Assembly: GCA_001544655.2 (NCBI GenBank)
Contig: FCOD02000016.1
Span: 99,016 to 163,015, forward strand
Direction of reading: 5' to 3'
Length of the DNA stretch: 64,000 nt
From: Caballeronia turbans
Lineage (GTDB): Bacteria; Pseudomonadota; Gammaproteobacteria; Burkholderiales; Burkholderiaceae
Shown here one piece after another: positions 8,794 through 18,904 of this stretch. The position numbers were made by a program, and so were the translations under genes. Positions within the stretch are counted from its first letter, which is position 1, and each line of letters opens with the position of its first letter. The notes under the pieces were generated by a model. The model saw only the letters and a program-made list of their open reading frames with translations. It was not told where the DNA came from and made no database searches.

Positions 8794-9660
8794 CTAATGC
8801 TCCCGCTGCGAACTGCGCGCCGGATTCGGCCTGCCGCGCACCGCGAGATATCCCCACCAGATGTAGCCCGAAAAGCCGTACAGCACGAACAGGCAGAACA
8901 GCATGACCGGCGGATCGGACGATACGAGCACGAACGCCACCACGATCAGCAGCACGCCCGCGAACGGCACGCGATAGCGCACGTCGAGCGCCTTGCCGCT
9001 GTAAAACGGCGCGTTCGACACCATCGTCACGCCCGCATAAACGGTCAGCGCGAACGCAACCCACGGCAGCCACACGAGCTTGAGCGGCACGCGGTTATCC
9101 GTCGCGAGCCACACGAATCCGGCGATGAGCGCCGCCGCGGCCGGCGACGGCAAGCCCTGAAAGTAGCGCTTGTCGACCACGCCGACGTTCGTATTGAAGC
9201 GCGCGAGCCGCAACGCCGCACCCGAGCAATACACGAACGCCGCGAGCCAGCCCCAGCGCCCGAGGTCCTTCAATACCCATTCGTACATCACGAGCGCCGG
9301 CGCGACGCCGAACGACACCATGTCCGACAGACTGTCGAACTGCTCGCCGAACGCGCTCTGCGTGTGCGTCATGCGCGCGACGCGCCCGTCCATGCCGTCG
9401 AGCACCATCGCGACGAAAATGGCGATGGCCGCAATCTCGAAACGGACGTTCATCGCCTGAACCACGGCGAAGAAGCCACAGAACAAGGCCGCCGTGGTGA
9501 ACGCATTGGGCAGCAAATAAATGCCGCGCTTGCGCAGAAACTGCTGCCGCTTCGCGCGACGCGTCTCCACGGCGCCGACGTCCTGAGCCGCCTTGTTGCG
9601 GCGGAACGCGCGCGGAGGCGTCGCGGGCGCGCGGTTACGGCGCGGTTTAAATGCCGCCAT
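8794..9660 (-). CDS. pssA: CDP-diacylglycerol-serine O-phosphatidyltransferase
   Basis: PssA makes phosphatidylserine from CDP-diacylglycerol and serine, the step before phosphatidylethanolamine. The 288-residue integral membrane protein carries the CDP-alcohol phosphotransferase signature, DGRVAR...G...D...D, with the Asp residues at about 91, 109 and 113, and several hydrophobic segments to the C-terminus. The start MAAFKPRRN at 9660 is chosen over a longer frame because the extra N-terminus would overlap psd coding sequence. It begins 13 nt after psd ends, so psd-pssA is an operon for PE synthesis. Confidence 0.95.
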   Translation of the reverse strand: MAAFKPRRNRAPATPPRAFRRNKAAQDVGAVETRRAKRQQFLRKRGIYLLPNAFTTAALFCGFFAVVQAMNVRFEIAAIAIFVAMVLDGMDGRVARMTHTQSAFGEQFDSLSDMVSFGVAPALVMYEWVLKDLGRWGWLAAFVYCSGAALRLARFNTNVGVVDKRYFQGLPSPAAAALIAGFVWLATDNRVPLKLVWLPWVAFALTVYAGVTMVSNAPFYSGKALDVRYRVPFAGVLLIVVAFVLVSSDPPVMLFCLFVLYGFSGYIWWGYLAVRGRPNPARSSQREH

Positions 9661-9673
9661 CGCGTCCTCCGCG

Positions 9674-10318
9674 TTATTGCGCGAACTCGGCGAGGATCGT
9701 CGACGAAGCCGAAACTTTCTCGCCGATCGACACACGCGGGCGGCTGCCCATCGGCAGATAGACGTCGACGCGCGACCCGAAGCGGATGAAGCCGTAGCGC
9801 TGTCCGCGCGTGAGCGGCTCGCCGACGTGCACGTAGCACAGAATGCGTCGCGCGATGAGGCCCGCGATCTGCACCGACGTCACGGTATGCCCGCTCGCCG
9901 TCTGCAGCACGACCGCATTGCGCTCGTTTTCGGTGGACGCCTTGTCGACGGCCGCATTCAGATACGCGCCCGGAAAGTACTGAACCTTCGTGATGGCGCC
10001 GTCCACCGGCGAGCGCTGCGAGTGCACGTTGAACACGTTCATGAACACGCTGATCTTGAGCGCCTCGCGTCCCACGTACGGATCGTGCGCGGTTTCGACC
10101 GCGACGATGCGCCCATCGGCCGGACACAGCACCGCGTTGGGCTGGGTCGGAATCGGGCGGGCCGGATCGCGGAAGAACTGGACGACGAAAATCACGATCA
10201 GCCAGAAGAACCAGGCGAAGCCGAAGCCGCCCGTCGCTTGCACGAGGATGGCGACGACAGCCGCGATGGCAATGAACGGCCAGCCTTCGCGGGCAATGAT
10301 CGGATGAGGATAGTTCAT
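9674..10318 (-). CDS. psd: Phosphatidylserine decarboxylase proenzyme
   Basis: Psd converts phosphatidylserine to phosphatidylethanolamine and is self-cleaved to form a pyruvoyl group. At 214 residues it has the length of the short proteobacterial form. Two hydrophobic helices lie at about 13-48; the conserved ADGRIVAVE and [15 protein letters not shown] blocks follow, and the processing site is the FGS motif with Ser at about 182. The start [13 protein letters not shown] at 10318 is family-like. Only about 13-18 nt of non-intron DNA lies before it and no Shine-Dalgarno is visible, because a group II intron sits directly upstream. Confidence 0.95.
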   Translation of the reverse strand: MNYPHPIIAREGWPFIAIAAVVAILVQATGGFGFAWFFWLIVIFVVQFFRDPARPIPTQPNAVLCPADGRIVAVETAHDPYVGREALKISVFMNVFNVHSQRSPVDGAITKVQYFPGAYLNAAVDKASTENERNAVVLQTASGHTVTSVQIAGLIARRILCYVHVGEPLTRGQRYGFIRFGSRVDVYLPMGSRPRVSIGEKVSASSTILAEFAQ

Positions 10319-10336
10319 GAACGGGTTCTGTGTTTT

Positions 10337-10412
10337 AGGAGGGTAGCCCCCCTTCTTCGCAGAAGGAGAGCCCCCTAAGAACCGTACGTGCGAGTTTCCC
10401 CGCATACGGCTC
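10337..10412 (-). ncRNA. Group II intron domains V and VI
   Basis: Domain V is a 34-nt hairpin beginning GAGCCGTATG and ending GTACGGTTC, with a GAAA tetraloop and the catalytic AGC triad. Domain VI follows: TAGGGGG pairs with CCCTCCTA, an inner CCTTCT/AGAAGG stem carries a GCGA loop, and an unpaired A in GCTACCC is the likely branch point. These are the active-site RNA elements for splicing. Confidence 0.9.
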
Positions 10413-10435
10413 CAATCTACGTACAAAGCCCAGCT

Positions 10436-12136
10436 TTATGACCGGGCCGGCTTAGTTAGCGCAATTTTACCTACATGCACTTGTCGGTGGCAGTCGGGAT
10501 GCAATAGCACTCGATTGAAGAGGGCGTCGGAACCACCATGCATCCGGTACTCCAGATGATGATCGTGCCAACCGGTCTCTCGTGTCAGAGCACAGCCGCA
10601 GTGCGCACACAGCCCGCCTTGCAATAGGTATAGCGAAACCCATTGCTTGCGATGTCGCATTGATGCTTCCATGCGCGCTTGTCGCAGTTGTTCGCCATAC
10701 TGCTCCCAATCAGGATCAAAAGGATTGAAGTCGCCTTTGATCTTGCGATGCCGCCTGATCGATGTACCGCGAAGCTGGTACAACTCTGTCAAGCCGTTAC
10801 TGCCATCGTCTCGAACTACAGGAACAGCAAAAATCCAGTGTCGGGCGCCATCTGAATGAAAGTATTTCTTCCTCACCCATTCAGCACCCTTGTTTGGATG
10901 TCGCCGTTTTGACCACCACCAAAGTCTCCGGAAGATCAGAGACTCCATGCGGCTATACGCCTGCTTGGCTACGACGGGGCTGTGATACTGCGCCCAACCC
11001 CGTAGCATCTGGTTCAGCAATCGGATCAAATCCTCGTGCGTTACCGTCTTGTTGCCACTGATCGTTTCCGACACCTTTCGATAGAACGTCTGCACGTTCT
11101 TCTTGCTCGGCTTGATGAGCAGCTTTTCCGAATACTTCCGGAAATTCCACCCAAGGAAATCGAAGCCTTCGTCAATGTGGGTGATCCGCGTTTTTGTCTC
11201 GGACAGTTGCAAGCCCCGAACAGCAAGGAATGCTTCCACCCAAGGCCTGACCTCGTTTTCCAGAATCTCTTTCGAGTCGCCGGTGATCACAAAGTCATCC
11301 GCGTATCGCACCACATTCACTTTCAGCTTCTTGGCTTTCGCGATTCCCAACGTCGCACCGAGGTGCGCGATCAGTTCACGCTCCAGCCCGTTCAGCGTCA
11401 CGTTTGCCAGCGTCGGGGAGATGATGCCTCCCTGCGGCGTACCGGCCTCAGTCGCCTGTAGCTGCCCCTTGTGAATCAGGCCAGCCTTCAACCACTTCCG
11501 GAGGATCTCCTTGTCCATCGGGACATGGCTTTCCAACCAGTCGTGGTTGATCCAGTCAAAGCAGCCTTTGATATCCGCTTCCAGCACCCATCGGGCCGAG
11601 CCCTTCTGGGACATTGCGACGAATATCTGCGACATGGCATCGGCTGTCGAGCGATTGAGTCTGAATCCATAAGAGTTCGGATCACTCGTCGATTCCGACA
11701 CCGGCTCCAAGGCCAGCAGATACAGGGCTTGCATCGCCCTGTCCCGCATGGTCGGAATGCCCAGAGGGCGCTCGTTTCCATTGGCCTTGGGGATAAAGAC
11801 TCTCCGTAATGGCAAAGGCTTATATCCACGCCGCTTCAACCTGCCGATGGCTTCCCACCGGCTCTCAGGCGAATCCCACAGTTCGCGATCGACTCCGGCC
11901 GTTCGCGCACCTTGGTTCTGCGTAACACGTCGTACCGCGTACAGCTTTGCGGACAACGTGCGGGTAAGCATCCGTTGCAAGGCTTTCACCCTGCGCCAGT
12001 CGCCTTCCCGCGTCGCCTTCGCAATTCGTATCTGCATCCCTCTCACGTTCCGTCCGACGCGACGCCAATCTACGGCGTGCCAGTTGTCAGGCACGTGGGA
12101 AAGCGCAGATCCATCCTTTCGGACAGATACTCTCAT
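10436..12136 (-). CDS. ltrA: Group II intron reverse transcriptase/maturase with HNH endonuclease
   Basis: This 566-residue protein helps the intron RNA splice and copies it into new DNA sites. Domains in order: RT-0 and fingers-palm, with IPKANGNERPLGIPTMRDR near 115-133, ADIKGCFDWINH near 187-198, GTPQGGIISP near 232-241 and the catalytic YADD at 278-281; then the maturase X domain (about 350-440, RGWAQYHSP); then an HNH endonuclease at about 500-545 (CAHCG...DHHLEYRMHGG...HPDCHRQVH). All key residues are present and the frame is open, so the intron is probably mobile. The HNH domain argues against the terminator-targeting class C introns. Confidence 0.95.
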   Translation of the reverse strand: MRVSVRKDGSALSHVPDNWHAVDWRRVGRNVRGMQIRIAKATREGDWRRVKALQRMLTRTLSAKLYAVRRVTQNQGARTAGVDRELWDSPESRWEAIGRLKRRGYKPLPLRRVFIPKANGNERPLGIPTMRDRAMQALYLLALEPVSESTSDPNSYGFRLNRSTADAMSQIFVAMSQKGSARWVLEADIKGCFDWINHDWLESHVPMDKEILRKWLKAGLIHKGQLQATEAGTPQGGIISPTLANVTLNGLERELIAHLGATLGIAKAKKLKVNVVRYADDFVITGDSKEILENEVRPWVEAFLAVRGLQLSETKTRITHIDEGFDFLGWNFRKYSEKLLIKPSKKNVQTFYRKVSETISGNKTVTHEDLIRLLNQMLRGWAQYHSPVVAKQAYSRMESLIFRRLWWWSKRRHPNKGAEWVRKKYFHSDGARHWIFAVPVVRDDGSNGLTELYQLRGTSIRRHRKIKGDFNPFDPDWEQYGEQLRQARMEASMRHRKQWVSLYLLQGGLCAHCGCALTRETGWHDHHLEYRMHGGSDALFNRVLLHPDCHRQVHVGKIALTKPARS

Positions 12137-13170
12137 GCTGCTCTCCTACCTTGGGTTGATCATTCCCGCAGCAGAAGGCGCATCTTCCCCAGCGGGGTAG
12201 ACACACCCCGCTGGGAAACAACAGTTGAACAAATATGGACGCATGCGCCCATATGTCATCCTGGTACTACGCACGAACGCGAGCGCTCGTGTCTCACCAA
12301 GTCACAAGGTCTGTCAGCCATCTTGCGACGGTAGACCAGACGGAAGTCTGCCCGCTTTCGCGTGGGATGATGTCTCAATCCCTATCCGGACCATTACAGC
12401 CCGTCATTCGCTTTCTCCGTCATCCTCTACCCGCATCGTCAACAGCGTTCCTTGCGGGCCGCCTGCCAGCCCAACTGCACTGGCAACGATACGGGCTTAC
12501 CGTGTTCCCGGCCTGCCACATGACTGACGTAGGTTCTGCCTTTCCCCCGGCGGTCCTCAGACGACGTAACCCGAATTTCAAGCGAGTTATCCGACCGCAC
12601 ACCGTTTTGGTTAATGCCTATCAGCAGCTTTGGCATCGTCCTACTTACGAGGTTTATCAGCAGTTCACTTCCGTTAACCGTATCAGCCAGCCTAGCGCCT
12701 CAACCCCCTTGCTGCTAGGAGTCTCCGAATACCTGTTTCACAACAGGCAGTCACCCAAACTTCGGGGGCTACATTGTCAGAGAAGCTTCACACCCCACCG
12801 TTGCCAGTGACGCATGTCCTCTTAGGCTACTGCTGGTCGTACAGCAGGTTCTCTACCTCATAGGGACTAATCCCGTGAGGTTGAACAATGACAAACCGAG
12901 CTTGCGCTCGACCTTCCCTGAAATCACATACGCCAATCCGCTTTGTTAGCGGAGTTGAAGCCGCTAACTGGGCGGAACCTGACGGTAATCAGGTCAATGC
13001 AATTACGCGCAAGGGTCCGAAGACTCCTGCGCATCTACAGCTACGATTCCAAGCCAAACGGCGCTCGGTTTCGTTTGCTACACAAGGGGTGGCCCAAGGT
13101 GCCACCAATGGGACGGCTTGCGCCGTCCAGTCGATGCGACTCACGTCGCACTAAAAACCGTAGGATAGCA

Positions 13171-13206
13171 AAAGCCGCCCGGCGCACAGGGCTGCCGGAC
13201 GGCTTT
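13171..13206 (-). terminator. Terminator after ilvC
   Basis: The arms AAAGCCG-n-CCGGC and GCCGG-n-CGGCTTT with one mismatch form a strong hairpin starting 24 nt beyond the ilvC stop, followed on the minus strand by TTTT. The group II intron begins about 20 nt further on. If efficient, the terminator uncouples psd-pssA from ilvIHC. Confidence 0.8.
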
Positions 13207-13229
13207 CGATTCAGCAAAAATCGTGACGC

Positions 13230-14809
<1,580 letters not shown>

Positions 14810-14919
14810 TGTCGTGATTCCCGAATGTGTCCAGAAGTGGCGTGTGTTCGAAAAACCCGCGCGCAGCGCATGTCCTTTGTGAAGACAGGCGCGCGCGAGC
14901 CTCGCGAGACAAAGCCGCG

Positions 14920-16683
14920 TTATAGATCCTCAGAGCCGAGCAGCATTTCCGTGATGCCTTTGCCTGCCTGCACCATTGGGAATACGTTTTCGGTCGGATC
15001 GGTCTGGAAGTCGAGAAATACGGTGCGATCCTTCAAACGCAGCGCTTCTTTCAGCGCCGGTTCGACGTCCGCGGTTTTTTCGACACGAATGCCGACATGG
15101 CCATACGCTTCAGCCAGCTTCACGAAGTCGGGCAGCGCGTCCATGTACGAACTGGAATAGCGCTTCTTGTACTCGATCTGCTGCCACTGGCGCACCATGC
15201 CGAGATAGCGGTTGTTCAGCGAGATGATCTTGACGGGCGTGTTGTACTGCTTGCACGTCGAGAGCTCCTGAATGCACATCTGGATGGAGCCTTCGCCGGT
15301 GATGCAGACGACTTCGTCGTCCGGAAAGGCCATCTTCACGCCCATCGCCGCCGGCAGGCCGAAGCCCATCGTGCCGAGGCCGCCCGAGTTGATCCAGCGG
15401 CGCGGCTTGTTGAACGGATAGAACTGCGCCGCCCACATCTGGTGCTGGCCGACGTCCGAGCACACGAACGCGTTGCCGTCGGTGAGCTCCCAGAGCTTCT
15501 CGACGACGTACTGCGGCTTGATGATCTCGCTCTTGCGGTCGTAGGACAGACAGTCCTTCGCGCGCCAGCCTTCGATCTCGTCCCACCATTGCTTGAGCGC
15601 CTGCGCGTCCGGGCCGTGCTCGGCGTGCTGAAGCTGCTCGATCAGCTCCTTCAGCACTTCCTTCACGTCGCCGACGATCGGAATATCGACCTTCACGCGC
15701 TTGGAAATGGACGACGGATCGATATCGATATGGATGATCTTGCGCGGCGACGACGCGAAGTGCTTCGGATCGCCGATCACGCGGTCGTCGAAGCGCGCGC
15801 CGATCGCGATCAGCACGTCGCAGTTCTGCATCGCCATGTTGGCTTCGTACGTGCCGTGCATGCCGAGCATGCCAAGGAATTTCTTGTCGGACGCGCGATA
15901 GCCGCCGAGGCCCATCAGCGTATTGGTGACCGGATAGCCGAGCAGATCGGCGAACTGGTTCAGCTCGCGCGAGGCATCCGCGAGAATGATGCCGCCGCCC
16001 GTATAGATGTACGGACGCTTCGCCGACAAAAGCAGTTGCACCGCCTTGCGGATCTGGCCCGAATGACCCTTCGTGACCGGGTTGTACGAACGCAGCGACA
16101 CGCTCTTGATCGGCTCGTACTTGCACGGCGCCTTCGACACGTCCTTCGGAATGTCGATCAGCACCGGGCCGGGACGGCCGGTACGCGCGATATAGAACGC
16201 CTTCTTGACCGTCGCGGCGAGGTCGCGCACGTCCTTCACGAGGAAGTTGTGCTTCACGCACGGGCGCGTGATGCCGACGGTATCGCACTCCTGGAATGCG
16301 TCGAGGCCGATGGCCGCGGTGGGCACCTGGCCGCTGATGACGACGAGCGGAATCGAATCCATGTAGGCCGTGGCGATGCCGGTGACGGCATTGGTGACGC
16401 CCGGGCCCGATGTCACGAGGCACACGCCCACATTGCCCGTCGAGCGCGCGTAGGCGTCGGCGGCATGCACGGCGGCCTGTTCGTGACGCACGAGGATGTG
16501 CTGAATCTGGTCCTGCTTGTACAGCTCGTCGTAGATGTAGAGTACCGAGCCGCCGGGATAGCCCCAGATGAATTCGACGTTCTCGTCAGCGAGCGCGCGC
16601 ATGAGCACGGTGCCGCCGATGGAGTCAGCTTCGTGAGGGGGTGTGGTATCCGACGTGGAGAATTCCGCGCTAGGCATGTTCAT
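14920..16683 (-). CDS. ilvI: Acetolactate synthase large (catalytic) subunit
   Basis: IlvI is the thiamine diphosphate enzyme that condenses pyruvate with pyruvate or 2-oxobutyrate. At 587 residues it has a ThDP-pyrimidine domain with EFIWGYPGGSVLYIYDEL and the catalytic Glu in VRHEQAAVHAADAYAR, a central FAD/CoA-like domain, and a ThDP-pyrophosphate domain with GEGSIQMCIQELSTCKQYN. A second in-frame ATG two codons in (16677) is an alternative start. The operon is driven from a promoter at 16833-16861 with a structured leader of about 140 nt. Confidence 0.97.
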   Translation of the reverse strand: MNMPSAEFSTSDTTPPHEADSIGGTVLMRALADENVEFIWGYPGGSVLYIYDELYKQDQIQHILVRHEQAAVHAADAYARSTGNVGVCLVTSGPGVTNAVTGIATAYMDSIPLVVISGQVPTAAIGLDAFQECDTVGITRPCVKHNFLVKDVRDLAATVKKAFYIARTGRPGPVLIDIPKDVSKAPCKYEPIKSVSLRSYNPVTKGHSGQIRKAVQLLLSAKRPYIYTGGGIILADASRELNQFADLLGYPVTNTLMGLGGYRASDKKFLGMLGMHGTYEANMAMQNCDVLIAIGARFDDRVIGDPKHFASSPRKIIHIDIDPSSISKRVKVDIPIVGDVKEVLKELIEQLQHAEHGPDAQALKQWWDEIEGWRAKDCLSYDRKSEIIKPQYVVEKLWELTDGNAFVCSDVGQHQMWAAQFYPFNKPRRWINSGGLGTMGFGLPAAMGVKMAFPDDEVVCITGEGSIQMCIQELSTCKQYNTPVKIISLNNRYLGMVRQWQQIEYKKRYSSSYMDALPDFVKLAEAYGHVGIRVEKTADVEPALKEALRLKDRTVFLDFQTDPTENVFPMVQAGKGITEMLLGSEDL

Positions 16684-16767
16684 TCATCACCTTTCGAATT
16701 TTCGGCAAAAAATTGATCGGGTGCTCTCTGCCGGGCTTGTGGCTCGGGTTCAAGCGGCGCGTCTAGG

Positions 16768-16800
16768 TTTGACAGGCGAACTTCATGGGCTCGCCTCAAA
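16768..16800 (-). repeat. Stem-loop in the ilvI leader
   Basis: The arms TTTGA-GGCGA and TCGCC-TCAAA form a 10-bp stem with a 2-nt bulge and an 11-nt loop in the predicted ilvI 5' leader. Overlapping it on the minus strand is a 7-codon open frame (16786-16763) beginning in the loop. It contains no Ile, Val or Leu codons, so it is not a classical attenuator peptide. Function unknown. Confidence 0.5.
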
Positions 16801-16832
16801 GCAGACATTTCACTGATGATGCGAGTCAGAAA

Positions 16833-16861
16833 ATGTAACAGCGCGGCGCGCGGCGGGTCAA
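16833..16861 (-). promoter_or_regulatory. Sigma-70-like promoter of ilvIHC
   Basis: On the minus strand TTGACC (16861-16856) and TTACAT (16838-16833) are separated by exactly 17 nt. The predicted start near 16826 gives a leader of about 140 nt to the ilvI ATG. The rest of the 409-nt gap (16684-17092) holds no convincing gene; an 83-codon minus-strand frame across it is not supported. Confidence 0.6.
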
Positions 16862-17092
16862 GCAAAAAGTTACCGAATTCGCCGATCGCACCGACGGCGC
16901 GCCCCCAAGGGTGAAAGCGGCTTGCAAGCACAACCTGTCGAATGAACGGTCAATCGGTCGTGCGAAGGTCGGAAGTGGCAACAAAACCTCTCAATCGCTC
17001 CGGATGCGGCGAAACTTTGCTAGGATTCGCAGGTTTTCCCAGAACTCCACGATCCCTTTCGACGCAAGTTCGTTGCGCCGGGTCCCCAACGG

Positions 17093-17656
17093 ATGGCATC
17101 AGACAAGGAACTCGCCGACTTCCTGGCGAGCGTCGAAAGACGCGCGTTCAAGCAGACCGTGTACACCGTTCGCGACGACGACGCGGCGCTCGACATCGTG
17201 CAAGACGCGATGATCAAGCTGGCGGAGAAGTACGGCGACCGCCCATCGAGCGAGCTTCCGCTTTTATTCCAGCGTATCCTTCAGAACGCGACGCACGATT
17301 ATTTCCGTCGCCAGAAGGTGCGCAACACCTGGGTCAGCCTCTTCTCGTCCTTCGGCAACGCCGACGACGACGAATTCGACCCACTCGAAACCTTCGAATC
17401 CGAGGACAGCGCGGTCGGCAGCGAAAGCAGCGAGAGCCGTCTGGAGCGCGAGCAGGTATTGAATCTGATCGACGCCGAAATCCAGAAACTGCCGGCGCGT
17501 CAACGGGAAGCGTTTCTCATGCGTTACTGGGAAGACATGGATGTCGCTGAGACGGCCGCCGCGATGGGGTGCTCCGAGGGCAGCGTGAAGACACATTGCT
17601 CACGCGCTACGCACGCTCTCGCACAAGCCCTGAAAGCCAAAGGGATCACGCTATGA
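17093..17656 (+). CDS. ECF-type RNA polymerase sigma factor
   Basis: A 187-residue sigma-70-family protein with region 2 at about residues 10-75 (DDDAALDIVQDAMIKLAEKYGD and LLFQRILQNATHDYFRRQKVRN) and region 4 at about 120-180 (LPARQREAFLMRYWEDMDVAETAAAMGCSEGSVKTHCSRATHAL, a clear helix-turn-helix). Regions 1 and 3 are absent, as in extracytoplasmic-function sigmas. An acidic Ser/Glu-rich linker joins the domains. Its stop overlaps the ATG of the DUF3619 gene, implying translational coupling and co-regulation with that small membrane protein. Confidence 0.9.
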   Translation: MASDKELADFLASVERRAFKQTVYTVRDDDAALDIVQDAMIKLAEKYGDRPSSELPLLFQRILQNATHDYFRRQKVRNTWVSLFSSFGNADDDEFDPLETFESEDSAVGSESSESRLEREQVLNLIDAEIQKLPARQREAFLMRYWEDMDVAETAAAMGCSEGSVKTHCSRATHALAQALKAKGITL

Positions 17657-18105
17657 GTTCCGCTCTTGAAACGAAGGAAAACGAGTTCGCGCTGAAGGTC
17701 GTGCGCGCGCTGGACGAGAACACGTCGAATATTCCGGCTGCCGCCGTCGACCGGCTGCGCGAGGCGCGCCGTGCCGCGATCGCGCGCAAGAAGCCGGAGA
17801 AAGTGGCCGTGGCGATGGCCGCGCCCGCGTTCGCGCCGGCTCTAGCAGGCGCGGGCGCCACGCTCACGACGGGCGGCACCGACGACGATCGTCGTCCGAA
17901 GGGACTGCTCGCACGCCTTGGCGGGCTGGGCCTCGCTTGGCCGCTCGCGGCGCTCGTCATCGGGCTGGCGGGCATCGCGTATTGGGAAGATCAGCAGCGT
18001 AAGGCGGAACTCGCCGATATCGACGCGGCCATGATGAGCGACAGCCTGCCGATCGACGCCTATCTGGATCACGGGTTCAACGCGTATCTGACGCGCAATC
18101 ATTAA
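17653..18105 (+). CDS. DUF3619 family single-pass membrane protein (possible anti-sigma)
   Basis: A 150-residue protein that starts inside the sigma gene's stop (ATGA overlap). The N-terminal half is soluble and charged (ENEFALKVVRALDENTSNIPAAAVDRLREARR), one transmembrane segment lies at about residues 97-115 (LAWPLAALVIGLAGIAYW), and a short C-terminal tail ends SLPIDAYLDHGFNAYLTRNH. The cytosolic-helix, single-TM, short-periplasmic-tail plan and the coupling to an ECF sigma are what an anti-sigma factor would look like. I see no ZAS zinc motif, so this role is inference. Confidence 0.8.
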   Translation: MSSALETKENEFALKVVRALDENTSNIPAAAVDRLREARRAAIARKKPEKVAVAMAAPAFAPALAGAGATLTTGGTDDDRRPKGLLARLGGLGLAWPLAALVIGLAGIAYWEDQQRKAELADIDAAMMSDSLPIDAYLDHGFNAYLTRNH

Positions 18106-18133
18106 GCACTGAGTACAGCGGGGGAATTTTCGG

Positions 18134-18904
18134 GTGAGTTACAAGCGCGGTCTCGCGATTGTCTTCGGTTGCGCGATTGCGGGCCTGGTTGCCTTCGCCG
18201 CGACCTATCCGCGCTTTTATTCCCCCGCCGCCGTCCCGCCTTCATCCGCCGCGGCGCCGAGCGGCGGCTCCGGCACGACGGCCGATTCGAACGCCTCGAC
18301 GCTGTCCGCGCTGGCGTCCACCGGCCCGCTCTCCTGGAGCCGCCTCACCGAAGCGCAGCATGCGGCGCTCGCACCCTTCGCGTCGCAATGGGATTCGTTC
18401 TCCGACGAGCGCAAGCAGAAGTGGCTGAAGATCGCGTCACGATTTCATCGGATGTCGCCCGAGGCTCAGAAGCATCTGCATCAGCGCATGGAGGAATGGG
18501 TGCGCCTCACGCCCGACCAGCGCAAGGTCGCGCGCGAGAACTATCAGGTTTCCAAATCGGTGCCGCCGGACAAGCGCGAAAAGGCGTGGGACGCCTATCA
18601 GAAGCTCTCCGAAGAGCAGAAGAAAAAACTGGCCGCGAGCGAGCACGTGCGCCGGCCGACGATCGTCTCCGCGCCGCCTACGGGCAAGACCGAAGTGAAG
18701 GACATCAATCGCCTCGTCACGGCGCGCGAGCAAGGGCACGCTCCCGGACATGCGGAAGGCGGATCGGGTGCGGCAGCCGCGCCGTCGGCGCCCATCTCCG
18801 GCGTGCCGACCCAACCCGCTATTCCGAACGCCGCGAGCATCGTCCCGGCCACACCGATTCCGGTATCGCCGCAACAGGCGCCTTCGATGTACAACGGCTC
18901 GTGA
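18134..18904 (+). CDS. DUF3106 family exported or membrane-anchored protein
   Basis: A 256-residue protein starting with GTG, with an N-terminal hydrophobic segment (about 7-24) acting as signal or anchor. Its middle repeats a helical theme typical of DUF3106: W-x-x-L-x(6)-A-P, W-D-x-F-x(6)-W, MSPEAQKHLHQRMEEW, LTPDQRKVARENYQ, LSEEQKKKL. The C-terminal third is Pro/Ala-rich and probably disordered. Its stop overlaps the GTG start of the RDD gene. Function unknown; the family travels with ECF sigma and DUF3619 genes in beta-proteobacteria. Confidence 0.8.
   Translation: MSYKRGLAIVFGCAIAGLVAFAATYPRFYSPAAVPPSSAAAPSGGSGTTADSNASTLSALASTGPLSWSRLTEAQHAALAPFASQWDSFSDERKQKWLKIASRFHRMSPEAQKHLHQRMEEWVRLTPDQRKVARENYQVSKSVPPDKREKAWDAYQKLSEEQKKKLAASEHVRRPTIVSAPPTGKTEVKDINRLVTAREQGHAPGHAEGGSGAAAAPSAPISGVPTQPAIPNAASIVPATPIPVSPQQAPSMYNGS

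Larger units (their letters stand above)
10332..13151 (-). mobile_element. Complete group II intron between ilvC and psd
   Basis: A retroelement of about 2.8 kb lies in the same direction as the ilv-psd-pssA genes. The 5' end on the minus strand reads GTGCGAC at 13151-13145, the group II consensus. A 34-nt domain V (10379-10412) and a domain VI with a bulged A (position 10344) close the 3' end, and an intact maturase/reverse transcriptase with HNH endonuclease lies in domain IV. The 5' boundary is fairly clear. The 3' boundary is uncertain by a few nt (10330-10337). About 1,015 nt of intron RNA (domains I-III and part of IV) precedes the open frame, somewhat long for the class. Subclass was not assigned. 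Confidence 0.85.

Noticed and set aside
12235-12810. 191-codon plus-strand frame inside the group II intron
   Set aside because: Lies in the antisense of the intron's structured RNA; no ribosome site or family signal.
10332-13206. Class C (terminator-targeting) group II intron
   Set aside because: It lies close to a terminator, but its protein has an HNH endonuclease domain, which class C introns lack, and the insertion is about 20 nt beyond the hairpin.
16763-16786. Leader-peptide attenuator for ilvI
   Set aside because: The seven-codon frame has no branched-chain amino acid codons.
16680-16931. 83-codon frame before ilvI on the minus strand
   Set aside because: Starts upstream of the predicted ilvI promoter and has no family match or ribosome site.
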